A DNA stretch of 38,839 bases from Chromatiales bacterium (GCA_026989455.1 JALSJH010000116.1:1-38839), one strand, 5' to 3'; positions 22,267 through 33,220 are shown, numbered from the stretch's first letter. The notes: generated by a model not told the origin, from the letters alone. A program made the numbers and translations.

Positions 22267-22602
22267 AACTTCCTCTCCTGTAAACTATTTTTATGTGACA
22301 AAACCCAGCAATCTATCTATCAAAGCGATCTGGACACCACAAGAATAATATAAAAACGCCTCATAGCATAGGGTTAATCTAAGCGTGATTTCAAACGGAG
22401 TCTAGCAAATTATCAGTTTTTTTATTAATTAAGGGTAAAAACAAGATAAACACACCCATAATCACTTGATTATTAACAAATAAACCAACAGCAAAGAGAT
22501 ACCAACACGCGCCTAAAACCTAGCCCATGAGAGCAACTTATACCACCCCGCTATGCGCTTTAAAAACAGAGCTCTCCCATGCAACAGCCACCTAAAATTG
22601 TA
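22267..22602. other. AT-rich intergenic stretch, no gene seen
   Basis: This stretch lies between the start of the 35-residue ORF and the end of thiC. It should hold the promoter of the small ORF, but I could not pick a convincing -35/-10 pair. TATATT occurs on the minus strand without a good partner. No ORF, tRNA or clear repeat is visible. Confidence 0.5.
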
Positions 22603-24501
<1,899 letters not shown>

Positions 24502-24559
24502 CTAACTATTGGATATGGGCGCAGGCAAGACTTAATTGATAGAGTATTCTCTAAAATCA

Positions 24560-24648
24560 AGCAGCTTCCCTACGCCGGGATTAACCGGATCAGGTTCAAA
24601 GGGTCTATCTCAGTACACCGATTAGGTGACACCCCTAGCCTGTCAAAC
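24560..24648 (-). ncRNA. TPP riboswitch (THI element) of thiC
   Basis: The minus strand carries the conserved core in order: AGGGGTGTC, ACTGAGATAGACCC, GAACCTGATCCGGTTAAT and CGGCGTAGGGAAGC. These are the P1/P2/P4/P5 elements of the TPP aptamer. Between it and thiC, TTGAT-TTT-AGAG and CTCT-ATCAA (24536-24560) form a hairpin without a T-run, so control may be at ribosome binding. Confidence 0.96.
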
Positions 24649-24668
24649 GCCGCATGTTAACAGGAAAC

Positions 24669-24751
24669 CGATGGTTTTGCGATTAATACCAGATCTTAAT
24701 CATCAACTATTACCCCGCGCCAGCCTCGTGATTATTTACTGAAAACCATCG
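24669..24751. repeat. 10-bp perfect inverted repeat in the thiC upstream region
   Basis: CGATGGTTTT at 24669-24678 and AAAACCATCG at 24742-24751 are exact inverted copies 63 nt apart. It lies between the riboswitch and the methyltransferase gene, where both divergent promoters should be. The role is unknown. Confidence 0.35.
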
Positions 24752-24887
24752 ACCCCTCATCACTCTTGCCAGAAGAACCCAAACCCCGTAATCTCTACGG
24801 GTCTATTACTCTGAGCGAATCATTTATCCAGAGTTAACAGAGATCCAAGCTAACATTTGCACAATAATTATCGCGATGGGGTTAATA

Positions 24888-25553
24888 ATGACAAGCATGA
24901 ATCAAGAGCAAGCCCGCTTCAATATGGTAGAACAACAGGTCCGCACTTGGGACGTACTGAATGCAAGGGTACTGGATGTACTGCACGAAATCCCTCGTGA
25001 GCGATTTGTCCCCCACTCTTTTGAAACCTTGGCCTACGCCGATACCGAACTTGAAATCGGCCATAATCAGGTGATGGATAAGCCCCTTATCAGCGCACGC
25101 CTGCTGCAAGAACTCAACATCCAGGAAGATGAGACCGTGCTGGAGATTGGCACAGGCTCCGGTTACCTGACCGCACTCTTGGCTCAATTGGCCAAGCATG
25201 TCTACAGCATTGATAAAAACAGCCATTTTATCGAAAAAGCCAAAACCGTACTCGCTTCACTTGATATTCAAAATGTCACCCTCTCAACCACCGATGCTAT
25301 CGATCAGACCATTGAAAACGGACCTTTTGATGTCGTCGCCTGTACAGCCTCATTTCCTGATCAAGTACCACAAGCGGTACTTGAAAATATCAAAGTAGGG
25401 GGGCGTATGTTTGCCGTTATCGGCCAGTCACCCCTCATGGAAGCAACACTCATCACACGTACCAGCAATACCACATGGGGTCAGAAAGCACTCTTCGAAA
25501 CAGAAACAGCTGCCATTGAAGGGATCAAAGCAGTTGAAAAATTCACCTTGTAA
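24888..25553 (+). CDS. Protein-L-isoaspartate O-methyltransferase family protein (divergent PCMT)
   Basis: The product is about 221 residues. The PCMT fold starts ARFNMVEQQVRTWDVLNARV, then IPRERFVPHSFETLAYADTE, and SAM motif I is VLEIGTGSGYLTALLAQLA. Where true PIMT has a motif like GQTISQP before the SAM site, this protein has NQVMDKP, and the isoaspartate-contact Ser is not there. That points to the divergent PCMT subfamily found beside tolC in many proteobacteria, with unproven repair activity. I prefer ATG 24888, with GGGGT a few bases upstream; ATG 24876 and 24897 are also in frame. tolC follows 131 nt later. Confidence 0.85.
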   Translation: MTSMNQEQARFNMVEQQVRTWDVLNARVLDVLHEIPRERFVPHSFETLAYADTELEIGHNQVMDKPLISARLLQELNIQEDETVLEIGTGSGYLTALLAQLAKHVYSIDKNSHFIEKAKTVLASLDIQNVTLSTTDAIDQTIENGPFDVVACTASFPDQVPQAVLENIKVGGRMFAVIGQSPLMEATLITRTSNTTWGQKALFETETAAIEGIKAVEKFTL

Positions 25554-25594
25554 AAAATCAATATTAGAATAAACTAATAATCTGATTTTATTCA

Positions 25595-25651
25595 GAGCCT
25601 CACCGGGAGATGCTCATCATAGTGAGCTGAAGATTAACCCCGAGGTGGCTC
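25595..25651 (+). promoter_or_regulatory. Structured leader upstream of tolC
   Basis: Outer arms GAGCC (25595) and GGCTC (ending 25651) enclose an exact hairpin GCTCA/TGAGC with a 6-nt loop (25612-25627). No T-run follows, so it is not a terminator. It may be a structured 5' leader or a protein site. Confidence 0.35.
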
Positions 25652-25684
25652 GCTACTAAATTTACCCGAATCAGAGGTGATAAG

Positions 25685-26968
25685 ATGTCCCGATATTGGT
25701 TTTTGCTGATTGCCTTACCCTTTTGCCCCCCCCTGTATGCCAGTGAAGACCTGCAACAGATTTATCAGATTGCCAAACAGGTAGACCCACTGTTCAAGTC
25801 AGCCGAGGCTTCACGGCTTGCCAGCCAGGAGATCGCGGTACAGGCAAAAGCAGGCTTTCGCCCCAACATTAGCTTTAGCGCCAATACGGGTAAAGATTGG
25901 CGTGAAAGCCCAGGACGCGACATCATCAGCAAGGGCTACGCACTTAATCTAAATCAACCGCTCTATCACCGTAACACCTATGTCACCAGCAACCAGGCAA
26001 AAGCCGAGGTGGTACTGGCTGAGACCAACTTCTCAGCCGCTCAACAAGCGTTGATCATTCGCGTAGCCAGCACCTATTTTGATACCTTGGCGGCGCAAGA
26101 TAACCTTCAATTTGCCCAAGCAGAGAAGGCAGCCATTGAGCGGCAGCTGGAACAGACCAAGCAGCGTTTTGATGTGGGTCTGATTGCAATTACCGATGTA
26201 CACGAGTCACAAGCCGCTTTCGATACCGTAACCGCCACGGAAATTGTCGCCGAAAATCGTTTGGCCATCGCTCGCATTGCCCTGCAAGAGATCATCAACC
26301 AGCCCGTCGAGTTCATTGCCCCCCTCGCTGACAACATCCCCCTGCAGCGACCACAACCCGATGATCCGGCGCACTGGCTAACACAGGCTGAACAGAACAA
26401 CAAAGAGTTGGCGGCACTGATGCAAACACTCTCTATCAGCAAGCAGAGCGTTGAAATGGCACGCGCCGGTCACTACCCCACCCTCGACCTGAACGCCAGC
26501 CATCGCTATTCAGATGATAGCTTCAGCTCCTTTGTGGGTAACACCTCAACCAGCATCTCCCTGCAACTGAATGTGCCACTCTATCAAGGCGGCAGCACCC
26601 AATCAAAAGTGCGCCAGGCGCTGCATCAACTTACTGCCGTTAAAGAGCAGTATGAGCAGAAACGCCGTGCGGTAGAGCGCCAGGTGCGTAGTGCATTTCT
26701 GGAGGTCACCGCCGCTATCAGTCAGGTAAGAGCGCTTCAGCAAGCGCTAATTTCAAGCCAAAGTGCACTGGAAGCCAGTGAGGCCGGTCTAGAGGTGGGC
26801 ACCCGCACCACCGTCGACGTCTTAAATACCCGTCGCGAGCTTTTTGGTGCAAAAAGCAATCTCTCTCAAGCCAAATACGGTTTCATCATCAGCACCCTGA
26901 CACTGAAACAAGCCGCAGGCGTGCTCAATGAAGAGGATATCCAGATCGTCAATCGCTGGTTGCGTTGA
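25685..26968 (+). CDS. tolC: TolC-family outer-membrane channel protein
   Basis: The 427-residue protein has an N-terminal signal peptide (MSRYWFLLIALPFCPPLYA). Two homologous OEP repeats follow: KQVDPLFKSAEASRLAS, then NLNQPLYHRNTY, and in the second half LNVPLYQGGSTQSKVRQAL and GLEVGTRTTVDVLNTRREL. These are the hallmarks of the trimeric TolC channel for type I secretion and drug efflux. AGAGGTG lies just before ATG 25685. No inner-membrane pump or adaptor is beside it. Specific symbol use is by family similarity. Confidence 0.93.
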   Translation: MSRYWFLLIALPFCPPLYASEDLQQIYQIAKQVDPLFKSAEASRLASQEIAVQAKAGFRPNISFSANTGKDWRESPGRDIISKGYALNLNQPLYHRNTYVTSNQAKAEVVLAETNFSAAQQALIIRVASTYFDTLAAQDNLQFAQAEKAAIERQLEQTKQRFDVGLIAITDVHESQAAFDTVTATEIVAENRLAIARIALQEIINQPVEFIAPLADNIPLQRPQPDDPAHWLTQAEQNNKELAALMQTLSISKQSVEMARAGHYPTLDLNASHRYSDDSFSSFVGNTSTSISLQLNVPLYQGGSTQSKVRQALHQLTAVKEQYEQKRRAVERQVRSAFLEVTAAISQVRALQQALISSQSALEASEAGLEVGTRTTVDVLNTRRELFGAKSNLSQAKYGFIISTLTLKQAAGVLNEEDIQIVNRWLR

Positions 26969-26984
26969 GGAGACTCCGCACAGC

Positions 26985-27395
26985 TCATGGCCAATATGTT
27001 TCAACACGGCAGCCATTGCGCACATCGAAATGGAGCCATGAGACACCCATCTCGACGCTCTGGATATATTGGTAAACCGGCTCATCCAGTCGCGTTAAAA
27101 TATCCTCACGCACTTCATCCACAGTCACCGCGCCAAAAAGGCAATCAGCAGCACGCCCAAAACTGTGCTGGCTATAACGGCTATAAAATGGGCTATCCGG
27201 TGTGCGCAAACCACTCCACTCCCGCTCACCACCCCAGAGCCAGTTATTCACTGTGATCGAGCCATAGCGCTTGCGAAGTCGGTCTAGCGTTACTAAAAGG
27301 CGCTCATCCAGCAACGCCCACCCCTTCTCTCCACGCTGCTGATACACGACCCTTGGTAGCAGTTCGTGAAGTGAAAAATGTTGACACTGATACAT
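26985..27395 (-). CDS. M15-type zinc peptidase (D-Ala-D-Ala carboxypeptidase-like)
   Basis: The 136-residue protein has Peptidase_M15_3 features: CQHFSLHELL at the start, SQHSFGRAADCLF with zinc ligands His77 and Asp84, and VSWLHFDVR with His122 and a nearby Glu115. Such enzymes cut peptidoglycan peptides and are often phage endolysins. No signal peptide is visible, so export is unexplained. ATG 27395 has a strong GGAGGAG 8 nt upstream. The 3' end faces tolC at a distance of 16 nt without a clear terminator. The gene shares its upstream region with ppx through a nested palindromic element. Confidence 0.85.
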   Translation of the reverse strand: MYQCQHFSLHELLPRVVYQQRGEKGWALLDERLLVTLDRLRKRYGSITVNNWLWGGEREWSGLRTPDSPFYSRYSQHSFGRAADCLFGAVTVDEVREDILTRLDEPVYQYIQSVEMGVSWLHFDVRNGCRVETYWP

Positions 27396-27441
27396 CCGTA
27401 AGACTCCTCCATGACATTAAGCCTAAATGATAGCCTAACCC

Positions 27442-27610
27442 TTAACCCTAATCCCCGGTTATAAATACGATATAATATGTAAGATATTGATCCCTCAGCA
27501 AAACAAAAAATAGGAACCACGCCCACTGGGTTCGGTGGCTATTTTTTGTTTTGCTGAGGGATCAATAGCTTGTGCCGCATACCTGTTTCTATCCGGGGAT
27601 TAGGGCTTAA
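27442..27610. repeat. 169-bp nested palindromic element (MITE-like)
   Basis: The outer inverted arms are CCCTAATCCCCGG (27446-27458) and its exact complement (27593-27605), flanked by TTAA on both sides. Beyond the 13 bases both ends continue as W-T-A-N-A-A-A. Inside lies an exact 29-bp inverted repeat (27485-27513 and 27539-27567), further extended by CCAC/GTGG after a 3-base bulge. It separates the divergent M15 peptidase gene and ppx and has no ORF. Confidence 0.8.
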
Positions 27611-27676
27611 TTTTAAGTCACCGCAAAAAGGTGTAAACTGGTTGAAAACCCCTATCTATCACGCAGGTACCACCTC

Positions 27677-29179
27677 TTGTCTCAAAAAAATACCCCGCCC
27701 GAATTCATCGCCGCTATCGACCTAGGTTCCAATAGCTTCCACATGATTGTAGCGCGTCTGCACAAGGGGCAATTAGTGGTGGTCGATAAACTGCGTGAAA
27801 TGGTTCGTCTCGCCGAAGGCATCAGCTGTGAAGGTGAGTTACGAGCCGATGTTGCTCAACGGGCTATCGACTGCCTAAAGCGCTTTGGCCAACGGCTACA
27901 CGACTTCCCCTCCGGCAGTGTGCGTACTGTAGGCACTAACACACTGCGCAATGCCAGCCAGGCGGGTGATTTTATTCTGCGCGCTGAAGAGGCGCTTGGC
28001 CATCCGATTGATATTATCACCGGTGTCGAGGAGGCTCGCCTCATCTATCTGGGTGTCTCCCATGGTATCGCCGAAGATAGCAGCCAGCGACTGGTGATGG
28101 ATATTGGTGGAGGTAGCACCGAGTTGATTGTGGGCAAGGCATTTGACCCTCATTACATGGAAAGCCTAGAGATGGGCTGCGTATCCATCACTCAAAAATT
28201 CTTCCCCGAGGGCAAAATCACTGAAAAACGCATTAATAAAGCCCTGTTAGCCGCCAGTCTTGAGGTGGCTCCACACAAAAAAGCACTTAAACAGTTAGGT
28301 TGGAAACAAGCCATTGGCGCATCAGGCACCATCCGCGCCACACGTGCGGTGTTGCTAGAGAATGGCTGGAGCCATGAAGGTATTCCTATCGACGGGCTGC
28401 GCAGCTTGGTGGAAAAACTCGCCACATTCAAACAGATTGATGAAATTTCACTTCCCGGCCTCACCGCCGAGCGTGCACCGGTCTTTCTCGGCGGGGTACT
28501 GGTACTGCTCGCCACTTTTGAAAAACTGCATATCGAGCGAATGATTGTCTCTGATTGTGCGCTGCGTGAGGGGCTGCTTCACGATCTGCAAGGGCGTATT
28601 GAGCATGAAGATACCCGCGCCTACAGTGTCGCTAATATGGTCGATCGCTATCACATTGACCAGGAGCAAGCCAAGCGTGTCACGCAATCTGCACTCTACA
28701 TATTCAAACAACTTCGTGACAGCTGGTCACTGAACAAAGCCAACCATCCCGATTGGATTAACTGGGCCGCTCAGCTCCATGAAATTGGCCTCGACATCGC
28801 CCATAAACACTACCATCTGCACGGTGCCTATATCATCGAGCATTCTGATCTGGCGGGGTTCAGCCAGCAAGAGCAGCGTAAACTAGCACTGCTGATCCGC
28901 CTGCATCGCCGCAAGTTCCAGCCAACACTGGTCGAAAAACTGCCTCAACGCTGGCAGAAAAACACCACCCAAATGGCGATTATTTTACGCCTCGCCTTCA
29001 TACTTAACCGTAGCCGCAGCAACGAATCTGCCGCCGACTTCACACTTGAGGGAAAAGAGAAAAGCCTACAGGTCCACTTTCCAAAAAAGTGGCTTGAGCA
29101 GCACCCGCTCACCCAAGCTGATCTGGAGCAAGAGGCACTCTATTTAGAGAAGACGGGGTTCACACTGACGTACCAATAG
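27677..29179 (+). CDS. ppx: Exopolyphosphatase (Ppx/GppA family)
   Basis: The 500-residue protein has the ASKHA phosphatase fold: FIAAIDLGSNSFHMIVARL (phosphate loop), VRTVGTNTLRNA, VMDIGGGSTELIVG (second loop) and IGASGTIRATRAVL. The C-terminal HD-like helical domain contains LHEIGLDIAHKHYHLHGAY. It hydrolyses terminal phosphates from polyphosphate. The start is a TTG at 27677 with AGG 9-10 nt upstream, since no ATG fits the conserved N-terminus. It is convergent with ppk1, with a gap of only 9 nt, so synthesis and breakdown genes are side by side but on opposite strands. Confidence 0.95.
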   Translation: MSQKNTPPEFIAAIDLGSNSFHMIVARLHKGQLVVVDKLREMVRLAEGISCEGELRADVAQRAIDCLKRFGQRLHDFPSGSVRTVGTNTLRNASQAGDFILRAEEALGHPIDIITGVEEARLIYLGVSHGIAEDSSQRLVMDIGGGSTELIVGKAFDPHYMESLEMGCVSITQKFFPEGKITEKRINKALLAASLEVAPHKKALKQLGWKQAIGASGTIRATRAVLLENGWSHEGIPIDGLRSLVEKLATFKQIDEISLPGLTAERAPVFLGGVLVLLATFEKLHIERMIVSDCALREGLLHDLQGRIEHEDTRAYSVANMVDRYHIDQEQAKRVTQSALYIFKQLRDSWSLNKANHPDWINWAAQLHEIGLDIAHKHYHLHGAYIIEHSDLAGFSQQEQRKLALLIRLHRRKFQPTLVEKLPQRWQKNTTQMAIILRLAFILNRSRSNESAADFTLEGKEKSLQVHFPKKWLEQHPLTQADLEQEALYLEKTGFTLTYQ

Positions 29180-29188
29180 CTGATCGCT

Positions 29189-31267
29189 CTACACCACATC
29201 CGCCTTCTTCTCCAGCAGGCTCTGCTGAATAGAAAACGGTGCCTCCCCTTTTGCAGGCTTGACCTTTTCATAGCTGGCATCTCGCATCAGCTTCCACGCC
29301 TGCTGGTTATCCTTAAGGTAGCCATTGAGGTCTTTAATAATGCGCTCTCTCAACGCTTTTGCTTCAACCGGAAAACAGACTTCAACCCGCTGATAGAGGT
29401 TACGCTCCATCCAGTCGGCACTGGATGCAAACACCTCTGGACTCCCATTATTATCAAAATAGTGAACACGGGTATGCTCAAGAAAGCGTCCAATAATAGA
29501 GCGCACACTGATATTCTCTGAAACCTCAGGAACACTGGGGCGCAGGCGGCAAACCCCACGAATAATCAGATCAACTGTCACTCCAGCCGCAGAAGCACGG
29601 TAGAGCGCCTTGATCACCTCTTCATCGGTCAGTGAGTTCATTTTGGCAATAATCCGACTCGACTTACCCGCCAGCGCATTTTTCTCCTCACGCTCGATCT
29701 TTTCCAGAATGGTTTTTTGCAGCGTAAAAGGTGCGTGCAACAGCTTATTCAACTTGGGTACTTTTCCGAGGCTGGTTAACTGGTTAAAGACATTTAGCAC
29801 ATCATCACCCACCTGCTTGTTGGCGCTAAACAGCCCGTAATCGGTATAGACTCGTGCCGTACCGGGATGATAGTTTCCAGTACCCAAATGGGTGTAATAA
29901 CGCAGCCGCTTCCCTTCGCGGCGAATCACCAGCATCATTTTAGCGTGGGTTTTATAACCCACCACGCCATATACCACATGGGCACCGGCCTTTTGCAGCC
30001 GAGTTGCCAGCGTCACATTCGCCTCCTCATCAAAGCGCGCCCGCAGCTCAACCACTACCGTCACCTCTTTACCCGCCAGTGCCGCTTTTACCAGCGCATC
30101 GGCAATCGCTGACTTTGCCCCGGTGCGGTAAAGCGTCTGCTTAATCGCCAACACTTGAGGGTCCACCGCCGCCTGACTCAGCAGCTCGATCACCGGTATA
30201 AATGAATCAAACGGCATATGCAGCAGCACGTCGCGTTTAGCTATGGTATTAAAAATATTATCTTTATTACTAAGCTGACTGGGAATGCCCGGTGTAAAGG
30301 GGGGGAAAGAGAGATCGGGGCGATTGATCAGGTCAAACACCTTCTGCAGGCGGTTTAGGTTAACGGGGCCGTTGACCAGATAGATATCATCTTCACTGAG
30401 TTGAAACTGCTCTTGTAGAAATGCCACCATCTCCAAGGGGCAGTTATCAGCAATCTCAATACGCACTTCATCGCCATATTGGCGCAACGCCAGCTCACCT
30501 TCAATCGCTCGTTTCAGGTCGAGCATCTCCTCCTCATCCACAAACAGATCTGAGTTACGCGTCACCCGAAACTGGTAACTCCCCTGCACCGTCATACCGT
30601 GAAACAGCTCATCCATGTAGGCGTGAATCACCGAAGAGAGAAATACAAAATCATGGGGGCCGCTTTCAGTTTCGTCAGGGGGTAGCTGAATAACCCGTGG
30701 TACCGAGCGAGGAGCCTGCAATACCGCCAGGCCACTATTGCGCCCAAAAGCATCCTTTCCGGTGAGCGAGACAATAAAACAGAGACTCTTATTCACCACC
30801 TTGGGAAAGGGGTGAGCCGAATCGAGTCCCATCGGACTCAGCACCGGCTGCAACTCCTCATGGAAGTAACGTTTCAACCAACTCACTTGGGAAGCGTTCC
30901 ATTCAGTACGGCGAATAAAATTAATCTGCTGCTCTTTAAGCTCCGGAAGCAACTCATCATTCAATACCCGGTACTGCTCATCCACAAATGCATGGCTGCG
31001 TATGGCCAGCTCTGAGAGCACCTCATTCGCCAGCATATTATCCGGGCCACGGCGCACTGAGCGAGCCGCCTCTTTCTCTTTCAGGCCCGCCACCCGCACT
31101 TCAAAAAACTCATCCAGATTGGTGCAAGAGATCGTCAGAAAACGTAACCGTTCCAACAGCGGGATCGCGGGGTCTTTTGCTTGCGCCAAAACCCGGCGAT
31201 TAAACTCCAGCAGGCTCAACTCGCGGTTAATATAATATTCCGGATTTTTTAGATCAATTTCACTCAT
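29189..31267 (-). CDS. ppk1: Polyphosphate kinase 1
   Basis: The 692-residue protein has NRELSLLEFNRRVLAQA and RFLTISCTNLDEFFEVRVAG in the N domain, VVELRARFDEEANV and GYKTHAKMMLVIRR (autophosphorylated His) in the first catalytic domain, and RVHYFDNNGSPEVFASSADW in the second. It polymerises the gamma phosphate of ATP into polyphosphate at the inner face of the membrane. Length matches E. coli Ppk (688). ATG 31267 has AGG about 8 nt upstream. It is convergent with ppx and lies 36 nt downstream of the yheS-like gene on the same strand. Confidence 0.97.
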   Translation of the reverse strand: MSEIDLKNPEYYINRELSLLEFNRRVLAQAKDPAIPLLERLRFLTISCTNLDEFFEVRVAGLKEKEAARSVRRGPDNMLANEVLSELAIRSHAFVDEQYRVLNDELLPELKEQQINFIRRTEWNASQVSWLKRYFHEELQPVLSPMGLDSAHPFPKVVNKSLCFIVSLTGKDAFGRNSGLAVLQAPRSVPRVIQLPPDETESGPHDFVFLSSVIHAYMDELFHGMTVQGSYQFRVTRNSDLFVDEEEMLDLKRAIEGELALRQYGDEVRIEIADNCPLEMVAFLQEQFQLSEDDIYLVNGPVNLNRLQKVFDLINRPDLSFPPFTPGIPSQLSNKDNIFNTIAKRDVLLHMPFDSFIPVIELLSQAAVDPQVLAIKQTLYRTGAKSAIADALVKAALAGKEVTVVVELRARFDEEANVTLATRLQKAGAHVVYGVVGYKTHAKMMLVIRREGKRLRYYTHLGTGNYHPGTARVYTDYGLFSANKQVGDDVLNVFNQLTSLGKVPKLNKLLHAPFTLQKTILEKIEREEKNALAGKSSRIIAKMNSLTDEEVIKALYRASAAGVTVDLIIRGVCRLRPSVPEVSENISVRSIIGRFLEHTRVHYFDNNGSPEVFASSADWMERNLYQRVEVCFPVEAKALRERIIKDLNGYLKDNQQAWKLMRDASYEKVKPAKGEAPFSIQQSLLEKKADVV

Positions 31268-31303
31268 TGCGATAACCTGCGGTTACTGATTTCAAGGTAA
31301 AGA

Positions 31304-33220
31304 TTAGGCGTTCTCTTCCATCAACTCCAGCGCTTCACACGCTGCCATCCACTCTGTTTCGGTCTGTTCACACTGTAACTTCAGAGTGACTTGAAGTGAT
31401 AACTGCTCTTTTAGCCGCTCTTTCTCCTCATCCTGATAAATATCAGCCTCTGCCAACTGGGCTTCAACCTCCCCAAGGGCAATACTCTGTTGCTCCAGCT
31501 GCTGCTCCAGCTTTTTGATTTTTCGGCTCAGTGGTTGCAATCGTTTACGCTGTTCCGCCTCCTGCTGGCGGCGCGCCTTTTTATTTTGAGCGGAGCTTTC
31601 ACCTTCAGCCACTGGTGCGGCTTGTGCCCGCGCCTCACTGCGCTGCTGTTGCAACCAACGAGCATAATCATCCAGGTCACCGTCAAACGGCGTGACTTTA
31701 TTGTGTGCCACCAACAGTAACCGGTCGCATACACTGCGTAACATATGGCGATCGTGGGAGACCATTACCACCGCCCCCACGTAGTCCTGTATCGCCAGAC
31801 TCAAGGCGGTGCGCATCTCCAAATCCAGATGATTGGTGGGTTCATCCAGCAACAGTAAGTTAGGACGCTGATAGACCAGCATAGCCAACACCAGGCGTGC
31901 TTTTTCGCCACCCGAGAAAACCGCGACCAGATCATTCACGCGATCACCCAAAAAGCCGAAACTGCCCAGATAATCCCGCGCCTCCTGCTCACCCAACGGC
32001 TTGCCGATTTTTTTGGCAACTTGCTGTATGTGCAACAGTGGGCTCTCTTCAGGGTGTAGCTGCTCCAACTGGTGCTGGGCAAAATAGCCAATCCTCAACT
32101 CATTGGCAGGATGAAACTCACCGGCCAACAGTGGCAACTCACCCGCCAGCAATTTAATCAGTGTCGACTTACCCGCACCATTGGCACCCAGCAGACCGAT
32201 GGTATCGCCGTGGTTAATGGTTAGCCCCACCCCACTGATCAAGGGGGTTTCACCGTAACCAACTGCGGCAGACTCCAAGGTCAACAAGGGGTTTGGCAGT
32301 TTCTCTGGGTGAAGGAATTTAAAAGTAAACGGTGAGTCAACATGTGCCTGGGCAATCAGCTCCATACGCTCAAGAGTCTTCAAGCGGCTTTGTGCCTGTT
32401 TGGCCTTGGAAGCCTTGGCCCGAAAACGATCAACAAAACTGCGCACATGGGCAATCTCCCGCTGTTGTCGTTCATAGGCAGACTGTTGCTGGGTTAGCTG
32501 CTCGGCTCGGTACTGTTCGAATGAGGAGAAGTTACCATTATAGAAAGTAACCCCCTGACGCTCTAGGTGAGCAACATGATTTATCACGCTATCAAGAAAG
32601 TCACGATCATGTGAAATCAGTAGTAGCGTGCCACGGTAACCGATCAGCCACTCCTGCAACCACATCACCGCATCCAGATCCAAGTGATTAGTCGGCTCAT
32701 CTAGCAACAAACAATCTGAACGAGCCATCAGCGCCTGCGCCAGGTTCAAGCGCATACGCCAACCGCCAGAAAAGCTCTGCACCGGGTTCTCTTCCTGTGC
32801 CACCGTAAAACCGAGACCCTGCATCAAACGCGCCGCCCGTGAGCGCGCCGTGTAGCCATCAATGGCATCCAGCCGACCATGCAAGAGCGCCTGCTGATGG
32901 CCATCATCCGCCGCTTCGGCAGCTGCAAGTAGCGTTTGCACCTCGCGCAACTCGCGATCACCATCCATTACCGCCTCAATCGCTGGTCTGGTCAGCGTGG
33001 GGGTCTCCTGTGCCACATGAGCCACCACCCAGCTACTGGGCATAGTAAAATCGCCGGTATCGGCATGCAGCACACCCCGCACCATGGCAAACAGGCTGGA
33101 TTTACCGGTACCATTGGCACCCGTAACGCCCACTCGCTGGCCGGGGTGAATCATGAAAGAGACCCGTTCAAACAGCAATCGGGGGCCACGTCGTAAAGAG
33201 ATATTTGAAAAATTTAGCAT
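31304..33220 (-). CDS. yheS: ABC-F family ATPase, YheS type
   Basis: The product is about 638 residues with two ABC cassettes: Walker A GVTGANGTGKSS and GLLGANGAGKST, signatures SGGWRMRLNLAQAL and SGGEKARLVLAML, Walker B LLLDEPTNHLDLD twice. The linker holds YRAEQLTQQQSAYERQQ and ERMELIAQAHVDSPF. The C-terminus (about 540-638) is a coiled coil. This matches E. coli YheS throughout. ABC-F proteins bind the ribosomal E site and relieve stalls. I chose ATG 33220 (MLNFSNISLRRG); ATG 33241 would add 7 residues, and neither has a good Shine-Dalgarno. Confidence 0.92.
   Translation of the reverse strand: MLNFSNISLRRGPRLLFERVSFMIHPGQRVGVTGANGTGKSSLFAMVRGVLHADTGDFTMPSSWVVAHVAQETPTLTRPAIEAVMDGDRELREVQTLLAAAEAADDGHQQALLHGRLDAIDGYTARSRAARLMQGLGFTVAQEENPVQSFSGGWRMRLNLAQALMARSDCLLLDEPTNHLDLDAVMWLQEWLIGYRGTLLLISHDRDFLDSVINHVAHLERQGVTFYNGNFSSFEQYRAEQLTQQQSAYERQQREIAHVRSFVDRFRAKASKAKQAQSRLKTLERMELIAQAHVDSPFTFKFLHPEKLPNPLLTLESAAVGYGETPLISGVGLTINHGDTIGLLGANGAGKSTLIKLLAGELPLLAGEFHPANELRIGYFAQHQLEQLHPEESPLLHIQQVAKKIGKPLGEQEARDYLGSFGFLGDRVNDLVAVFSGGEKARLVLAMLVYQRPNLLLLDEPTNHLDLEMRTALSLAIQDYVGAVVMVSHDRHMLRSVCDRLLLVAHNKVTPFDGDLDDYARWLQQQRSEARAQAAPVAEGESSAQNKKARRQQEAEQRKRLQPLSRKIKKLEQQLEQQSIALGEVEAQLAEADIYQDEEKERLKEQLSLQVTLKLQCEQTETEWMAACEALELMEENA

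Noticed and set aside
24784-24801. CCCGTA/TACGGG hairpin before the methyltransferase gene
   Set aside because: A clean 6-bp stem, but with no T-run and no context supporting a terminator or known riboregulator.
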